Shown piece by piece: positions 44,122 to 52,115 of a DNA stretch of 64,000 nt. The first letter of the stretch is position 1, and each line of letters starts with the position of its first letter. Below the pieces are notes generated by a model. The model saw only the letters and a list, made by a program, of their open reading frames with translations, was not told where the DNA came from and did no database searches. This stretch comes from UBA1765 sp045629945. GTDB taxonomy: Bacteria > Fibrobacterota > Fibrobacteria > Fibrobacterales > Fibrobacteraceae. The position numbers and the translations under genes are program-made. The DNA lies in assembly GCA_045629945.1 (NCBI GenBank), contig JAZQSE010000021.1, forward strand, positions 1 to 64,000, given 5' to 3'.

Positions 44122-45759
44122 TTAAAGAAGTTCTTTAAAGAAATCATTTCCTTTATCATCAACCAGAATAAAGGCAGGGAAATCTTTAATCGAAATTTTA
44201 CGAATAGCTTCCATACCTAGTTCTGGGAATGCAACAATATCGTTAGAGAGAATGTTTTGTTCTGCAAGAATTGCTGCTGGGCCACCAATGGAACCTAGGT
44301 AGAAACCACCATATTTATGGCAGGCATCTGTTACATCTTGACTACGGTTTCCTTTAGCAACCATAATCATAGAAGCTCCTTTGCTTTGGAATCCCATAAC
44401 ATACGGATCCATACGACCCGCAGTTGTAGGGCCAAAACTACCTGTAGGCATTCCTTCAGGTGTTTTTGCTGGGCCCGCATAATAAATCGGGTGATTACGA
44501 ACGACCTCTAAAACTGTATTTTCTTCAGCAGTAAGTTCTTCACCTTTTTCTTGCTTTTCAAAAATTTCAGCAATTTTTGCATGAGCCATATCGCGGGCTA
44601 CAATCATGGTACCCTTCAAGTTCAAACGAGTTTTTACCGGGTACTTGGAAAGTTCTGCTAAAACTTCTTTCATTGGTTTATCCAAATCAATTTCTATAGC
44701 AGGAGCCATGTTTACAGCATTACCTTCTGGCAAATATTGTTCTGGATTGTGTTCCATTTTTTCAAGCCAAAGGCCATTTTCATCGATTTTTGCTTTGATG
44801 TTTCTATCAGCAGAACAACTGACACCAATAGAAACCGGACAACTAGCGGCGTGGCGAGGTGCGCGAATCACGCGGACATCATGGACAAAATATTTACCGC
44901 CGAATTGAGCGCCAATTCCTGTATTCTGGCAAATATGCAAAACTTTTTCTTCCATTTCTAAATCGCGGAACATACGGCCACCTTCAGAACCGGTGGTTGG
45001 TAAATCATCATAGTAACCGCAGCTAGCAAGTTTTACTGTGTGTGTATTCATTTCTGCACTTGTTCCGCCAATAACAATTGCCAAATGGTATGGAGGGCAT
45101 GCTGCCGTGCCCAAAGTTTTGACTTTTTCAGTAATAAACTTTTCTAAAGACTTTGGATTCAATAAAGCCTTTGTCATAGGCCAATAATAGGTTTTGTTTG
45201 CAGAGCCCCCACCTTTAGCGACAAACAAGAATTTCATTTCATCGCCTTCTTCTACATGCACATCAATCTGAGCAGGTAAATTACAAGCCGTATTTTTTTC
45301 TTCGTACATGGTTAAAGGAGCAATTTGACTGTAGCGTAAATTTTTTGAAGTGTAAGCATTATAAATGCCTTCAGAAATAGCTTTAAAATCATCACATCCT
45401 GTCCAGACTTGTTGTCCTTTATGGCAGACGCAAATAGCTGTTCCTGTGTCTTGGCAGAAAGGAAGAATTCCCTTAGCAGCTACGCAAGCGTTTTTCAAGA
45501 GAGTCAAAGCCACAAATTTATCATTATCGCTAGCTTCTGGATCTTGCAATATTTTTGCCACTTTCTTTGTATGTGCAGGGCGTAAACAAAAGCTAACTTC
45601 TTCAAATGCAGCTTGTGCAATTTTTGTTAAAGCTTCTGGAGCAACTTTAAGAATCTTTTTTCCTTCAAATTCTGCTACAGAAATGCCTTCTTTACCAAGA
45701 TTTACGTATTCTGTTGTATCTTTACCGTGTTGAACGGTTGCTTCGTATTGAAATGCCAT
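44122..45759 (-). CDS. Class I fumarate hydratase
   Basis: A 545-residue iron-sulfur fumarase of the FumA/FumB single-chain type, interconverting fumarate and malate. The N-terminal half has ILPFCQDTGTA and GGGSANKTYYWPM, the middle AACPPYHLAIVIGGTSAE, and the C-terminal half SFGPTTAGRMDPYV. Conserved cysteines for the 4Fe-4S cluster are present. In a succinate fermenter it would work in the malate-to-fumarate direction. AAGAGG lies before the ATG. Monocistronic, with a terminator at 44055-44085. Divergent from the Ala/Pro-repeat gene. Confidence 0.94.
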   Translation of the reverse strand: MAFQYEATVQHGKDTTEYVNLGKEGISVAEFEGKKILKVAPEALTKIAQAAFEEVSFCLRPAHTKKVAKILQDPEASDNDKFVALTLLKNACVAAKGILPFCQDTGTAICVCHKGQQVWTGCDDFKAISEGIYNAYTSKNLRYSQIAPLTMYEEKNTACNLPAQIDVHVEEGDEMKFLFVAKGGGSANKTYYWPMTKALLNPKSLEKFITEKVKTLGTAACPPYHLAIVIGGTSAEMNTHTVKLASCGYYDDLPTTGSEGGRMFRDLEMEEKVLHICQNTGIGAQFGGKYFVHDVRVIRAPRHAASCPVSIGVSCSADRNIKAKIDENGLWLEKMEHNPEQYLPEGNAVNMAPAIEIDLDKPMKEVLAELSKYPVKTRLNLKGTMIVARDMAHAKIAEIFEKQEKGEELTAEENTVLEVVRNHPIYYAGPAKTPEGMPTGSFGPTTAGRMDPYVMGFQSKGASMIMVAKGNRSQDVTDACHKYGGFYLGSIGGPAAILAEQNILSNDIVAFPELGMEAIRKISIKDFPAFILVDDKGNDFFKELL

Positions 45760-45862
45760 AAAATAACCTCTTAATGGATGATAACCGAAAATTACTCTTT
45801 TTTTTGTACTTTTGGAATACTTTTTAGTTATTGCAACTCTTTTTTTTCACTTTTCCATAAAA

Positions 45863-45878
45863 AAAAGGATATCCTTTT
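45863..45878. promoter_or_regulatory. 16-bp perfect palindrome in a divergent promoter region
   Basis: AAAAGGAT followed directly by ATCCTTTT. It sits between the fumarase and Ala/Pro-repeat genes, 54 bases before the latter. It may be an operator; there is no loop, so a hairpin is unlikely. Confidence 0.35.
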
Positions 45879-45931
45879 CATTTTAAAAAAGGTATTTTTC
45901 AAGCGTACAATTTTGAAAAATAAGGAGTCTT

Positions 45932-46738
45932 ATGAATTTAACAAAAATGCTTTGCGCTATCGCTTTCGTTTCTGTTGCAGCTTTTGCACAAAATGCTACA
46001 CCTGCTAAAGCAGATGTTAAAGCAGCCCCGGCGAAGGAAGTTGTAAAACCAGCTGAACAACCAGCCGCAGCTCCAGCACAAGAAGTAGCAAAGCCAGCTG
46101 AACAACCAGCCGCAGCTCCAGCACAAGAAGCGGCAAAGCCAGCCGAACAACCAGCCGCAGCTCCAGCACAAGAAGCGGCAAAGCCAGCCGAACAACCAGC
46201 CGCTGCTCCTGCACAAGAAGCGGCAAAGCCAGCCGAACAACCAGCCGCTGCTCCTGCACAAGAAGTAGCAAAGCCAGCTGAACAACCAGCCGCTGCTCCT
46301 GCACAAGAAGCTGCAAAACCAGCTGAACAACCTGCTGCAGATTCTGCTAAAGTCGTTGAAGCGGCTCCAGCAACTCCTGCTGATTCTACCGCTGCTCCAG
46401 TTGCTGCTGCAACAGATTCTGCACAAGCAGCTCCAGTTGCTGACTCTGCTAAGGTAGCAGAAGCCGCTCCTGCTGACTCTGCAAAAGAAGTTTTAGAACC
46501 AACAGCTCCAGTCGCTGCAGCAACGGATTCTGCACAAGCAACCCCAGTTGCTGACTCTGCTAAAGTAGCAGAAGCCGCTCCAGTTGAACAGCCGACTGAA
46601 ACAGAAGAACAAGCTGCTCCTCGTGAATCAACAGTAACAGCAGGGAAAACCATTATGGAAAATCCATGGGAATTCTTGGTTGTTTCTGTTTTGTTTATTG
46701 CAACAACAATTGCAATTATTTTCACAGGTAAAGACTAA
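45932..46738 (+). CDS. Ala/Pro-rich repeat protein with C-terminal membrane anchor
   Basis: A 268-residue exported protein that I do not recognise. A signal peptide (residues 1-19, ending AFAQ) is followed by seven copies of a 15-residue unit (EAAKPAEQPAAAPAQ type, about 36-140, the last degenerate). A second duplicated block follows (ATDSAQ, PVADSAKVAEAAP). The end is a single membrane span (about 245-264) with a Lys-Asp tail. The repeat should form a long extended rod. It would reach from the inner membrane through the periplasm. AAGGAG precedes the ATG. Function unknown. Confidence 0.8.
   Translation: MNLTKMLCAIAFVSVAAFAQNATPAKADVKAAPAKEVVKPAEQPAAAPAQEVAKPAEQPAAAPAQEAAKPAEQPAAAPAQEAAKPAEQPAAAPAQEAAKPAEQPAAAPAQEVAKPAEQPAAAPAQEAAKPAEQPAADSAKVVEAAPATPADSTAAPVAAATDSAQAAPVADSAKVAEAAPADSAKEVLEPTAPVAAATDSAQATPVADSAKVAEAAPVEQPTETEEQAAPRESTVTAGKTIMENPWEFLVVSVLFIATTIAIIFTGKD
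46037..46351 (+). repeat. 45-bp tandem repeat inside the Ala/Pro-rich gene
   Basis: Six full units and one degenerate unit of 45 bases, starting with GAA. Units 3, 4 and 5 are nearly identical at the DNA level, so copy number is likely to change by slippage without loss of frame. Confidence 0.9.
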
Positions 46739-46770
46739 ATTTGATTATAGCCTTTTAGGTTATTGAATTT

Positions 46771-46803
46771 AAGGTCTCCTCATTGTTGAGGAGACTTTTT
46801 TTA
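46771..46803 (+). terminator. Terminator after the Ala/Pro-rich gene
   Basis: GTCTCCTCA (46774-46782), loop TTGT, TGAGGAGAC (46787-46795), then seven T's. Confidence 0.92.
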
Positions 46804-46837
46804 AGGTATTTCCATGTTTGGTTATAAAAAACAGAGT

Positions 46838-47266
46838 TTAATTATCTTTAAAATTTTTGGGCGAAAAGACCCAAAATCGGAAAAGAAAATAAGACACTGA
46901 TACGTATGCGATATTAGCAAAAAGGTTAGCTATATAACCTGGTTTTATCCAGGTTAATATAGATGTAGGTAATGTTTTCATAAAATAATCGCTTAATAAA
47001 TTGTCGCACAATTTTAATACCAAAAGATTCACTAAATAAGCGATAAGAAAAACAATAACAAAACGGATAACTTCGGTCCTTTTTTTGTTTTGACTTTTAA
47101 AGTTCCAAATACGATTGCATAAGTATGAATTTATAGCTCCCGCAACAAAACCTAAAAAATTGGATAAAATTAAATTAAGAGAAAAAATTTGATATAAAAT
47201 CCAAACCACTAATAGCGATATAAGTGTATTTAAAATACCGATGAGATTATATTTCAGAAAATGCAC
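46838..47266 (-). CDS. GtrA-like membrane protein
   Basis: A 142-residue protein with four membrane spans (about 6-28, 33-52, 68-88 and 112-132), matching the GtrA family. Its members are thought to flip lipid-linked sugars for cell-surface glycans. The start is GTG 47266, with AGGAG (47274-47278, minus strand) 7 bases away. It follows hemW on the same strand after 10 bases, so they are probably cotranscribed. No partner glycosyltransferase is nearby, which is unusual. Confidence 0.82.
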   Translation of the reverse strand: MHFLKYNLIGILNTLISLLVVWILYQIFSLNLILSNFLGFVAGAINSYLCNRIWNFKSQNKKRTEVIRFVIVFLIAYLVNLLVLKLCDNLLSDYFMKTLPTSILTWIKPGYIANLFANIAYVSVSYFLFRFWVFSPKNFKDN

Positions 47267-47276
47267 CAGAATTCTC

Positions 47277-48413
47277 CTAAATACTCAAATCATTAACAAT
47301 TTGATCCATAAAAAGCCAACCATCACCAATAAGAAAAATTTTATTCTTATTAAAACCTAGAAAACCTTTTTCATACCAGTGTGTTAAATTTTTATTTGGA
47401 ATTTCATAATCATATTTTCTTTGAAGGCTTTCTATATCTAAACCTTCTGCCTGGCGTAAAGAAAGCCAAATTTCTTCTAATATTTCTGCCTTTCTATCTA
47501 AAATATCTTTTTCATATAAAGAATCTTTGCAACCATTCTTTATCCAAGATTTCCAATGACTATAACGCATAGGAGCATTGAATCTGATTTTATTTATAAA
47601 GGAATGTGCTCCAGGACCTATTCCTAAATATTCTCCGCGGTTCCAGTAATTTTTATTATGCAAACTTTCTTTGCCTGAAAGAGCAAAATTAGACACTTCG
47701 TAACGATGAAAACCATGATTTTCTAATAATTCTACTCCTGCTTTATACATTGGGGCATATAGCGATTCATCAACAAAAAGTTTACCCCGGCGGATTTTAG
47801 ATTCAAGCATTGTTTTAGGTGAGATTTGTAATCCATAAAAGCTAATATGCGAAGGAGAATATTCTAATAGTATTTTTAAATCCTGCTTAAAATCTTCTAA
47901 GGTCTGGTCAGGCAACATAAACATTAAATCAGCACTAAATTGAGTTTCCTCTTTTTGAATAGAATTCAATATTTTTAATGCGTTATAAGCCATTTGCGGA
48001 GAATGTGAACGGCCAATAGTTTTTAAAAGTTCTTGTTTAAATGTTTGAATCCCTAAACTAAAACGTTTTACACCAAAATCTCTTGCGGCATATACTTTTT
48101 CCATAGAACAAGATTCTGGATTAAATTCCATTGAAACTTCTTGTAATTTATTTATTCTTACCCCATTTTTTTTAAAAGCATTGAAAATTTTTTCTAATAA
48201 AGGAATCGGTAATTGAGACGGAGTGCCTCCACCAATATAAAGAGTTTCTGCTTTTTCAAAAAAGTCCGGAAATTGCAAATGCAAATATTCCATTTCATGT
48301 TCTAACAAATCAACATATTCTGTATATAACCGTTCTGGAGCAGCTAATACAGAAAAATCACAATAATCACAAACTTTATTGCAAAAGGGAACATGTAAGT
48401 ACAAACTACGCAT
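47277..48413 (-). CDS. hemW: HemW-like radical SAM protein
   Basis: A 378-residue radical SAM enzyme of the HemW group (coproporphyrinogen dehydrogenase-like, a heme chaperone). The cluster motif CNKVCDYC (Cys11, 15 and 18), LYIGGGTPSQL and the middle FSLGIQTF block are present. The HemW-type C-terminus follows. HemW differs from HemN by the length of the N-terminus and lacks HemN oxidase activity. I chose ATG 48413; a TTG at 48419 is also in frame. No clear ribosome-binding site. Followed by gtrA. Confidence 0.88.
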   Translation of the reverse strand: MRSLYLHVPFCNKVCDYCDFSVLAAPERLYTEYVDLLEHEMEYLHLQFPDFFEKAETLYIGGGTPSQLPIPLLEKIFNAFKKNGVRINKLQEVSMEFNPESCSMEKVYAARDFGVKRFSLGIQTFKQELLKTIGRSHSPQMAYNALKILNSIQKEETQFSADLMFMLPDQTLEDFKQDLKILLEYSPSHISFYGLQISPKTMLESKIRRGKLFVDESLYAPMYKAGVELLENHGFHRYEVSNFALSGKESLHNKNYWNRGEYLGIGPGAHSFINKIRFNAPMRYSHWKSWIKNGCKDSLYEKDILDRKAEILEEIWLSLRQAEGLDIESLQRKYDYEIPNKNLTHWYEKGFLGFNKNKIFLIGDGWLFMDQIVNDLSI

Positions 48414-48658
48414 AATCAAGATTATTTTAATTTAAAGATAAAAAACACCATTCCAAATTAGAACATAAAAACAATATCCAGACAAACATTTATGGATGTA
48501 TTTCGTAATAAAGTTAGAAATACTTTATAAAACAGTTTTTTTAATATTTATGCTAAAGTCGTAAACAAAATAAAAAATGATTCATTATGGACGAAATATC
48601 AATAGAATAAATATTTTTTTTAAATCCTTTTTAGTTGAAGAGAGTTTATATTCTCAAT

Positions 48659-48838
48659 ATGCAAAAAAAGCCTTTTCAAAAACTGAAGAAAAAAATTGCC
48701 GACAAATATTCTTTGCCGATTCTTGCATTATTGGCAGTTCTTACTCTTCTTTTTGTGGCAACGCTTTTATTTGGAGAATCTTATAAAGATATTTTTTTAA
48801 TTCTTATGATTTGGTCACTCCCTTTGTTTTTTCATTAA
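48659..48838 (+). CDS. Small membrane protein upstream of the cyclase
   Basis: A 59-residue frame: a basic N-terminus (MQKKPFQKLKKKIADKY), then one or two membrane spans (about 19-37 and 43-58) and a short tail. It ends 12 bases before the cyclase gene, suggesting cotranscription. The ribosome-binding site is weak and the frame is open upstream to 48635. I do not recognise it. It may be a small regulator of the cyclase, but that is inference. Confidence 0.45.
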   Translation: MQKKPFQKLKKKIADKYSLPILALLAVLTLLFVATLLFGESYKDIFLILMIWSLPLFFH

Positions 48839-48850
48839 AGGTATGTTTAA

Positions 48851-49936
48851 ATGCTATCTAGGCTAACAAAACGCAAATTTAAAGCAATGTGCTTTTATAT
48901 GTCGAGCTGGCTTTTAGGTTGCTTTGCTTTTATTTTGTTATACTATTTCGGGACACCAAATGTTTTTAGTTTTTCTTTTTACCTTTATATTATCCAGTTT
49001 TCAATATTTACAGGGCTTTCACAAGGCATTTATGATATTTTGATTCTTCAAGATGATAAAGACCATCGTTCAGTGATTCCTTCTCTTTTAATCCGCTCTC
49101 TTTACCTTTCTTTAACCATAGTTATAAATATATCCCTTTGTGTATTTATTGAACATTTGTATTCAACAGGCTCTCTTATTTCTGAAAATAGTTTGACTGC
49201 TTTATGCCAACATTGGTCTGAAAATTCAACAAGAGCTTTTGCGATTTATTCTTTTTTATTGGGTTATCTCATTACTTTTATTCGCTCGGTTCATAAGAAA
49301 TTTGGAACACGTGTTTTGATAAATACCATTCTTGGAAAATACCAAGAACCGACAGAGGAAGAACGCGTTTTTATGTTTGTTGATTTGCGGCAATCGACAG
49401 CTTTAGCCGAAGAATTGGGAAATTTTAAGTATAGTAGTTTTTTAAGGGATTATTACCATTACCTTTCAAACTGTTGTGAAGAAAACCATGGAGAAATTTA
49501 TCAGATTGTGGGGGATGGAGTTGTACTTTCTTGGGCAATGAAAAAATGTATCAAGAAACCAAGACCGATTTTTTGTTTTGAAGATTTAAAACTCTGTTTT
49601 CAACGTTTAGCTCCGTATTTTCAAAAAAAATATGGTAGAATTCCTTCTTTTCGGGCGGCGGCGCATTGTGGAAAAGTGATTGTAAGTGAAGTAGGAAATT
49701 TTGGTAGTGAAATGGCTTATCACGGAGATGCTGTCAATACTACAGCTCGTTTACAAACACTTTGTTCTCAAAATAATTATGAATTCTTAATTAGCGAAGA
49801 ATTGCTCTTAAAACTAAAAAAAATGGAAAAATACCACCCAGAGAATAAAGGGATTATGGAACTTAAGGGTAAAAAAAGAAATATTTTTGCATATACTCTT
49901 GATTTTTCCCTTGACAACCTAAAAAATATTTCCTAA
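48851..49936 (+). CDS. Class III adenylate/guanylate cyclase, membrane-bound
   Basis: A 361-residue cyclase. The N-terminus has four membrane spans (about 12-150) and a class III catalytic domain follows (about 170-345). The metal-binding Asp residues lie in FMFVDLRQST and IVGDGVVLSW, and the transition-state Asn/Arg in GDAVNTTARLQ. Substrate preference (ATP or GTP) cannot be settled by eye. AAAGG precedes the ATG. The tRNA-Gly promoter is embedded in its last codons. Its cyclic nucleotide could act on the CNB-type kinase at 25.2 kb, but that domain lacks the usual binding Arg. Confidence 0.88.
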   Translation: MLSRLTKRKFKAMCFYMSSWLLGCFAFILLYYFGTPNVFSFSFYLYIIQFSIFTGLSQGIYDILILQDDKDHRSVIPSLLIRSLYLSLTIVINISLCVFIEHLYSTGSLISENSLTALCQHWSENSTRAFAIYSFLLGYLITFIRSVHKKFGTRVLINTILGKYQEPTEEERVFMFVDLRQSTALAEELGNFKYSSFLRDYYHYLSNCCEENHGEIYQIVGDGVVLSWAMKKCIKKPRPIFCFEDLKLCFQRLAPYFQKKYGRIPSFRAAAHCGKVIVSEVGNFGSEMAYHGDAVNTTARLQTLCSQNNYEFLISEELLLKLKKMEKYHPENKGIMELKGKKRNIFAYTLDFSLDNLKNIS

Positions 49937-49939
49937 CTT
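49911..49939 (+). promoter_or_regulatory. Predicted tRNA-Gly promoter
   Basis: TTGACA (49911-49916), 17 bases, TAACTT (49934-49939), with a start predicted near 49946, six bases before the tRNA. The -35 box lies inside the cyclase coding sequence. Confidence 0.65.
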
Positions 49940-49951
49940 GTGGCTACTCTC

Positions 49952-50024
49952 GCGGGAATAGCTCAGTTGGTAGAGCATAACCTTGCCAAGGTTAGGGTCG
50001 GGGGTTCGAGTCTCCTTTCCCGCT
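49952..50024 (+). tRNA. tRNA-Gly (anticodon GCC)
   Basis: A 73-base cloverleaf: acceptor GCGGGAA (49952-49958) with TTCCCGC (50017-50023) and discriminator T. The D-arm has TAGCTCAGTTGGTAGAGCA, the T-arm GGTTCGAGTCT. The anticodon stem AACCT/AGGTT encloses TGCCA, giving anticodon GCC. CCA is not encoded. A terminator follows directly. Confidence 0.96.
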
Positions 50025-50030
50025 CTAAAG

Positions 50031-50060
50031 AAAAAACGATGTAAGAGCATCGTTTTTTTT
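50031..50060 (+). terminator. Terminator after tRNA-Gly
   Basis: AAAAAACGATG (50031-50041), loop TAAGAG, CATCG (50048-50052), then eight T's. Confidence 0.92.
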
Positions 50061-50199
50061 GTTTTTATAAGAAAAATATGCACAAAACATTTGTTTTACT
50101 TAAAATTTAAAGTTCTGAATAAAAATATACTAGCGAGTTTTTGCTTTTTATTATAAATTATATTCTGTAATTTTGTACTTACCCCTACGGAGGCTTAAA

Positions 50200-50739
50200 A
50201 TGAAAAAGATTATTATGGCTTTTGCTGTTGCTGCTTTTTTTGTCGGTTGTGCTGGTACTCCTCAGGAAAAATCTGCTGACATTCTTGTAGAGATGCAAAT
50301 GAAAAAAGTGAATCTCATTAAAAAGGAACATATTCCTGCTGGTTTGGGGATAGGGGTTTCTAAAGATGAGCAAATTGCAATGGAAAAAGCAGACCAGAAT
50401 GCTCGTGTTGATTTAGCTAAAGAAATTGATGCTCAAATGAAAGCGCTCACAAAAAATTTTAAAGAAGAAGTGGGTGGTGATATTGTAGAACATTTTCAAA
50501 CAGCTTCTAAAACAGTTGTTGATACACGTATGAACGGAGCCACATTAACAGATGTTAAAGTGGAAACAACAGAAGATGGTCAATTTAAAATTTATGGTAT
50601 TATGACTCTTGAAGTTGATTTAGTTTCTGAATATTTAAAATCTCTTCAGGATACTGATGCTGCGAATGAAGAAATGAAAAATAAAATTCGTGCCGCTGCT
50701 GATAAAGCTTATGCCGAACTTGATGCGCAAACGAAATAA
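50200..50739 (+). CDS. LPP20-family lipoprotein
   Basis: A 179-residue lipoprotein; ATG 50200 has ACGGAGG upstream. The signal peptide ends at a lipobox with Cys17 (FFVGCAG). The mature part has GLGIGVSKDEQIAMEKADQ and alternating helices and strands (about 55-150) that match the LPP20-like family, first known from Helicobacter. The C-terminus is a charged helix. Likely outer-membrane; function in the family is unclear. Monocistronic between tRNA-Gly and aroA. Confidence 0.78.
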   Translation: MKKIIMAFAVAAFFVGCAGTPQEKSADILVEMQMKKVNLIKKEHIPAGLGIGVSKDEQIAMEKADQNARVDLAKEIDAQMKALTKNFKEEVGGDIVEHFQTASKTVVDTRMNGATLTDVKVETTEDGQFKIYGIMTLEVDLVSEYLKSLQDTDAANEEMKNKIRAAADKAYAELDAQTK

Positions 50740-50767
50740 TTTTTCCAGATTTAAATTACTTACGTTA

Positions 50768-50799
50768 AATGCACTACCTTTTTAGGCAGTGTATTTTTT
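50768..50799 (+). terminator. Weak terminator before aroA
   Basis: GCACTACC (50771-50778) and GGCAGTGT (50785-50792) form an imperfect stem with one mismatch and one G-U pair, followed by a T-run. It lies 30 bases after the LPP20-like gene. Confidence 0.5.
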
Positions 50800-50815
50800 A
50801 TTTTCAAAAAGATTC

Positions 50816-50821
50816 TAAATT
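50816..50821 (+). promoter_or_regulatory. -10 box of aroA, leaderless arrangement
   Basis: TAAATT, followed by TGTGTGT (7 bases) and the ATG at 50829. No Shine-Dalgarno sequence is seen. Confidence 0.5.
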
Positions 50822-50828
50822 TGTGTGT

Positions 50829-52115
50829 ATGCAAAATCGCCCTAATTCATTAGATTTGCCGGTTTTTAAAAGTTTTGAAGGCACTCTTCGTGTTCCTGGT
50901 TCTAAAAGTATTTCAAATAGAGCTCTTTTGCTTTCTGCTTTAGCTAAAGGAGAAACCAGGCTCCATTATCTTTTACAAAGTGATGATACCATACATATGG
51001 GCAACGCTTTAAAGCAGCTTGGTGTTGATATTTCTTTTTTTGAAAATGGTACTGAAGCTGTTATTAAAGGACTTGGTTCTTCTTTTGTAGCGAAAGAAGG
51101 CAAATTTTTCCTTGGTAATGCCGGAACAGCAATGCGTTCTTTAACGGCAGCATTGTGTCTAGGAAATGGTAAATTTACGCTCCATGGCGAACCAAGAATG
51201 CATGAACGCCCTATTGGCGATTTGATTTTAGCTTTGCGTTCTTTAGGGGCTGATATCCGTTGTTTGGAAAATGAATCTTATCCTCCGCTTGAAATACATG
51301 CAAATGGCTTAAAAGGTTCTTCTGTTTCTGTTCGTGGAAACATTTCTAGCCAGTATTTAACAGCTCTTTTGCTTTGTGCTCCTTATACAGAAAATGGTTT
51401 AACCATTACTGTAGAAGGCGAACTCATTTCAAAGCCTTACATTGCGTTAACGCTTTCTATGATGAAGGATTTTGGGATTACAGTAAAAAACAATAATTTT
51501 GAATCTTTTGAAATACCAAAAGGTATTTATATTGCTCCTGGTGATTACGAAATAGAAGGCGATGCTTCTTCGGCGAGTTACCCATTAGCAGCGGCTGCGA
51601 TTTCTCGTGGCAAAGTTCGAGTAGAAGGCGTTGGAGAAAATAGTATTCAAGGTGATATTCGCTTTGCCAGTGTTTTAGAACAAATGGGGGCTCAGATTAC
51701 CTATGGTAAAAATTGGGTAGAATGCAAAGGATATGAGTTGAATGCTATTGATATGGATTTAAACCATATTCCAGATGCGGCGATGACTGTTGCGGTACTT
51801 GCGTTATTTGCAAAAGGAACAACAAAAATCAGAGGTATTGCTAGTTGGAAAGTTAAAGAAACCGATAGACTTTTTGCATTAAAAACAGAGCTACAAAAAC
51901 TTGGTGCATTTGTTGAAACGGATGATGATTCTATAACTATTACGCCACCAGCAAAATTAAAACCAGCAAGTATAGATACTTATAATGACCATCGTATGGC
52001 AATGTGTTTTAGTTTAGTTTCTCTCGGAGGAACTCCTATTACTATAATGGATCCAGCTTGTGTAAATAAAACCTACCCAAATTATTTTGATGATTTTATG
52101 CGGTTAGCGAAATGA
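50829..52115 (+). CDS. aroA: 3-phosphoshikimate 1-carboxyvinyltransferase (EPSP synthase)
   Basis: A 428-residue EPSP synthase of the shikimate pathway. The start is ATG 50829 (MQNRPNSLDLPVFKS); the frame is open to 50769 but the upstream part overlaps the weak terminator. The substrate-binding PGSKSISNRALLLSALA (about residues 23-39), the LFLGNAGTAMR-type loop (FFLGNAGTAMRSL) and the C-terminal DTYNDHRMAMCFSLV are all present. It overlaps the next gene by four bases (ATGA), a coupled pair of aromatic and cell-wall genes. Confidence 0.95.
   Translation: MQNRPNSLDLPVFKSFEGTLRVPGSKSISNRALLLSALAKGETRLHYLLQSDDTIHMGNALKQLGVDISFFENGTEAVIKGLGSSFVAKEGKFFLGNAGTAMRSLTAALCLGNGKFTLHGEPRMHERPIGDLILALRSLGADIRCLENESYPPLEIHANGLKGSSVSVRGNISSQYLTALLLCAPYTENGLTITVEGELISKPYIALTLSMMKDFGITVKNNNFESFEIPKGIYIAPGDYEIEGDASSASYPLAAAAISRGKVRVEGVGENSIQGDIRFASVLEQMGAQITYGKNWVECKGYELNAIDMDLNHIPDAAMTVAVLALFAKGTTKIRGIASWKVKETDRLFALKTELQKLGAFVETDDDSITITPPAKLKPASIDTYNDHRMAMCFSLVSLGGTPITIMDPACVNKTYPNYFDDFMRLAK

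Noticed and set aside
45883..46725. Long minus-strand frames (280, 162 and 99 codons) across the Ala/Pro-rich gene
   Set aside because: They arise from the 45-bp repeat read on the other strand. They are low-complexity (Ala/Gly/Ser/Cys, or Trp/Cys/Arg), have no ribosome-binding site, and the plus-strand frame has a signal peptide, anchor and good AAGGAG.
48577..48786. 69-codon plus-strand frame before the cyclase
   Set aside because: Overlaps the more protein-like 48659-48838 frame in another phase; its sequence has no membrane or domain pattern.
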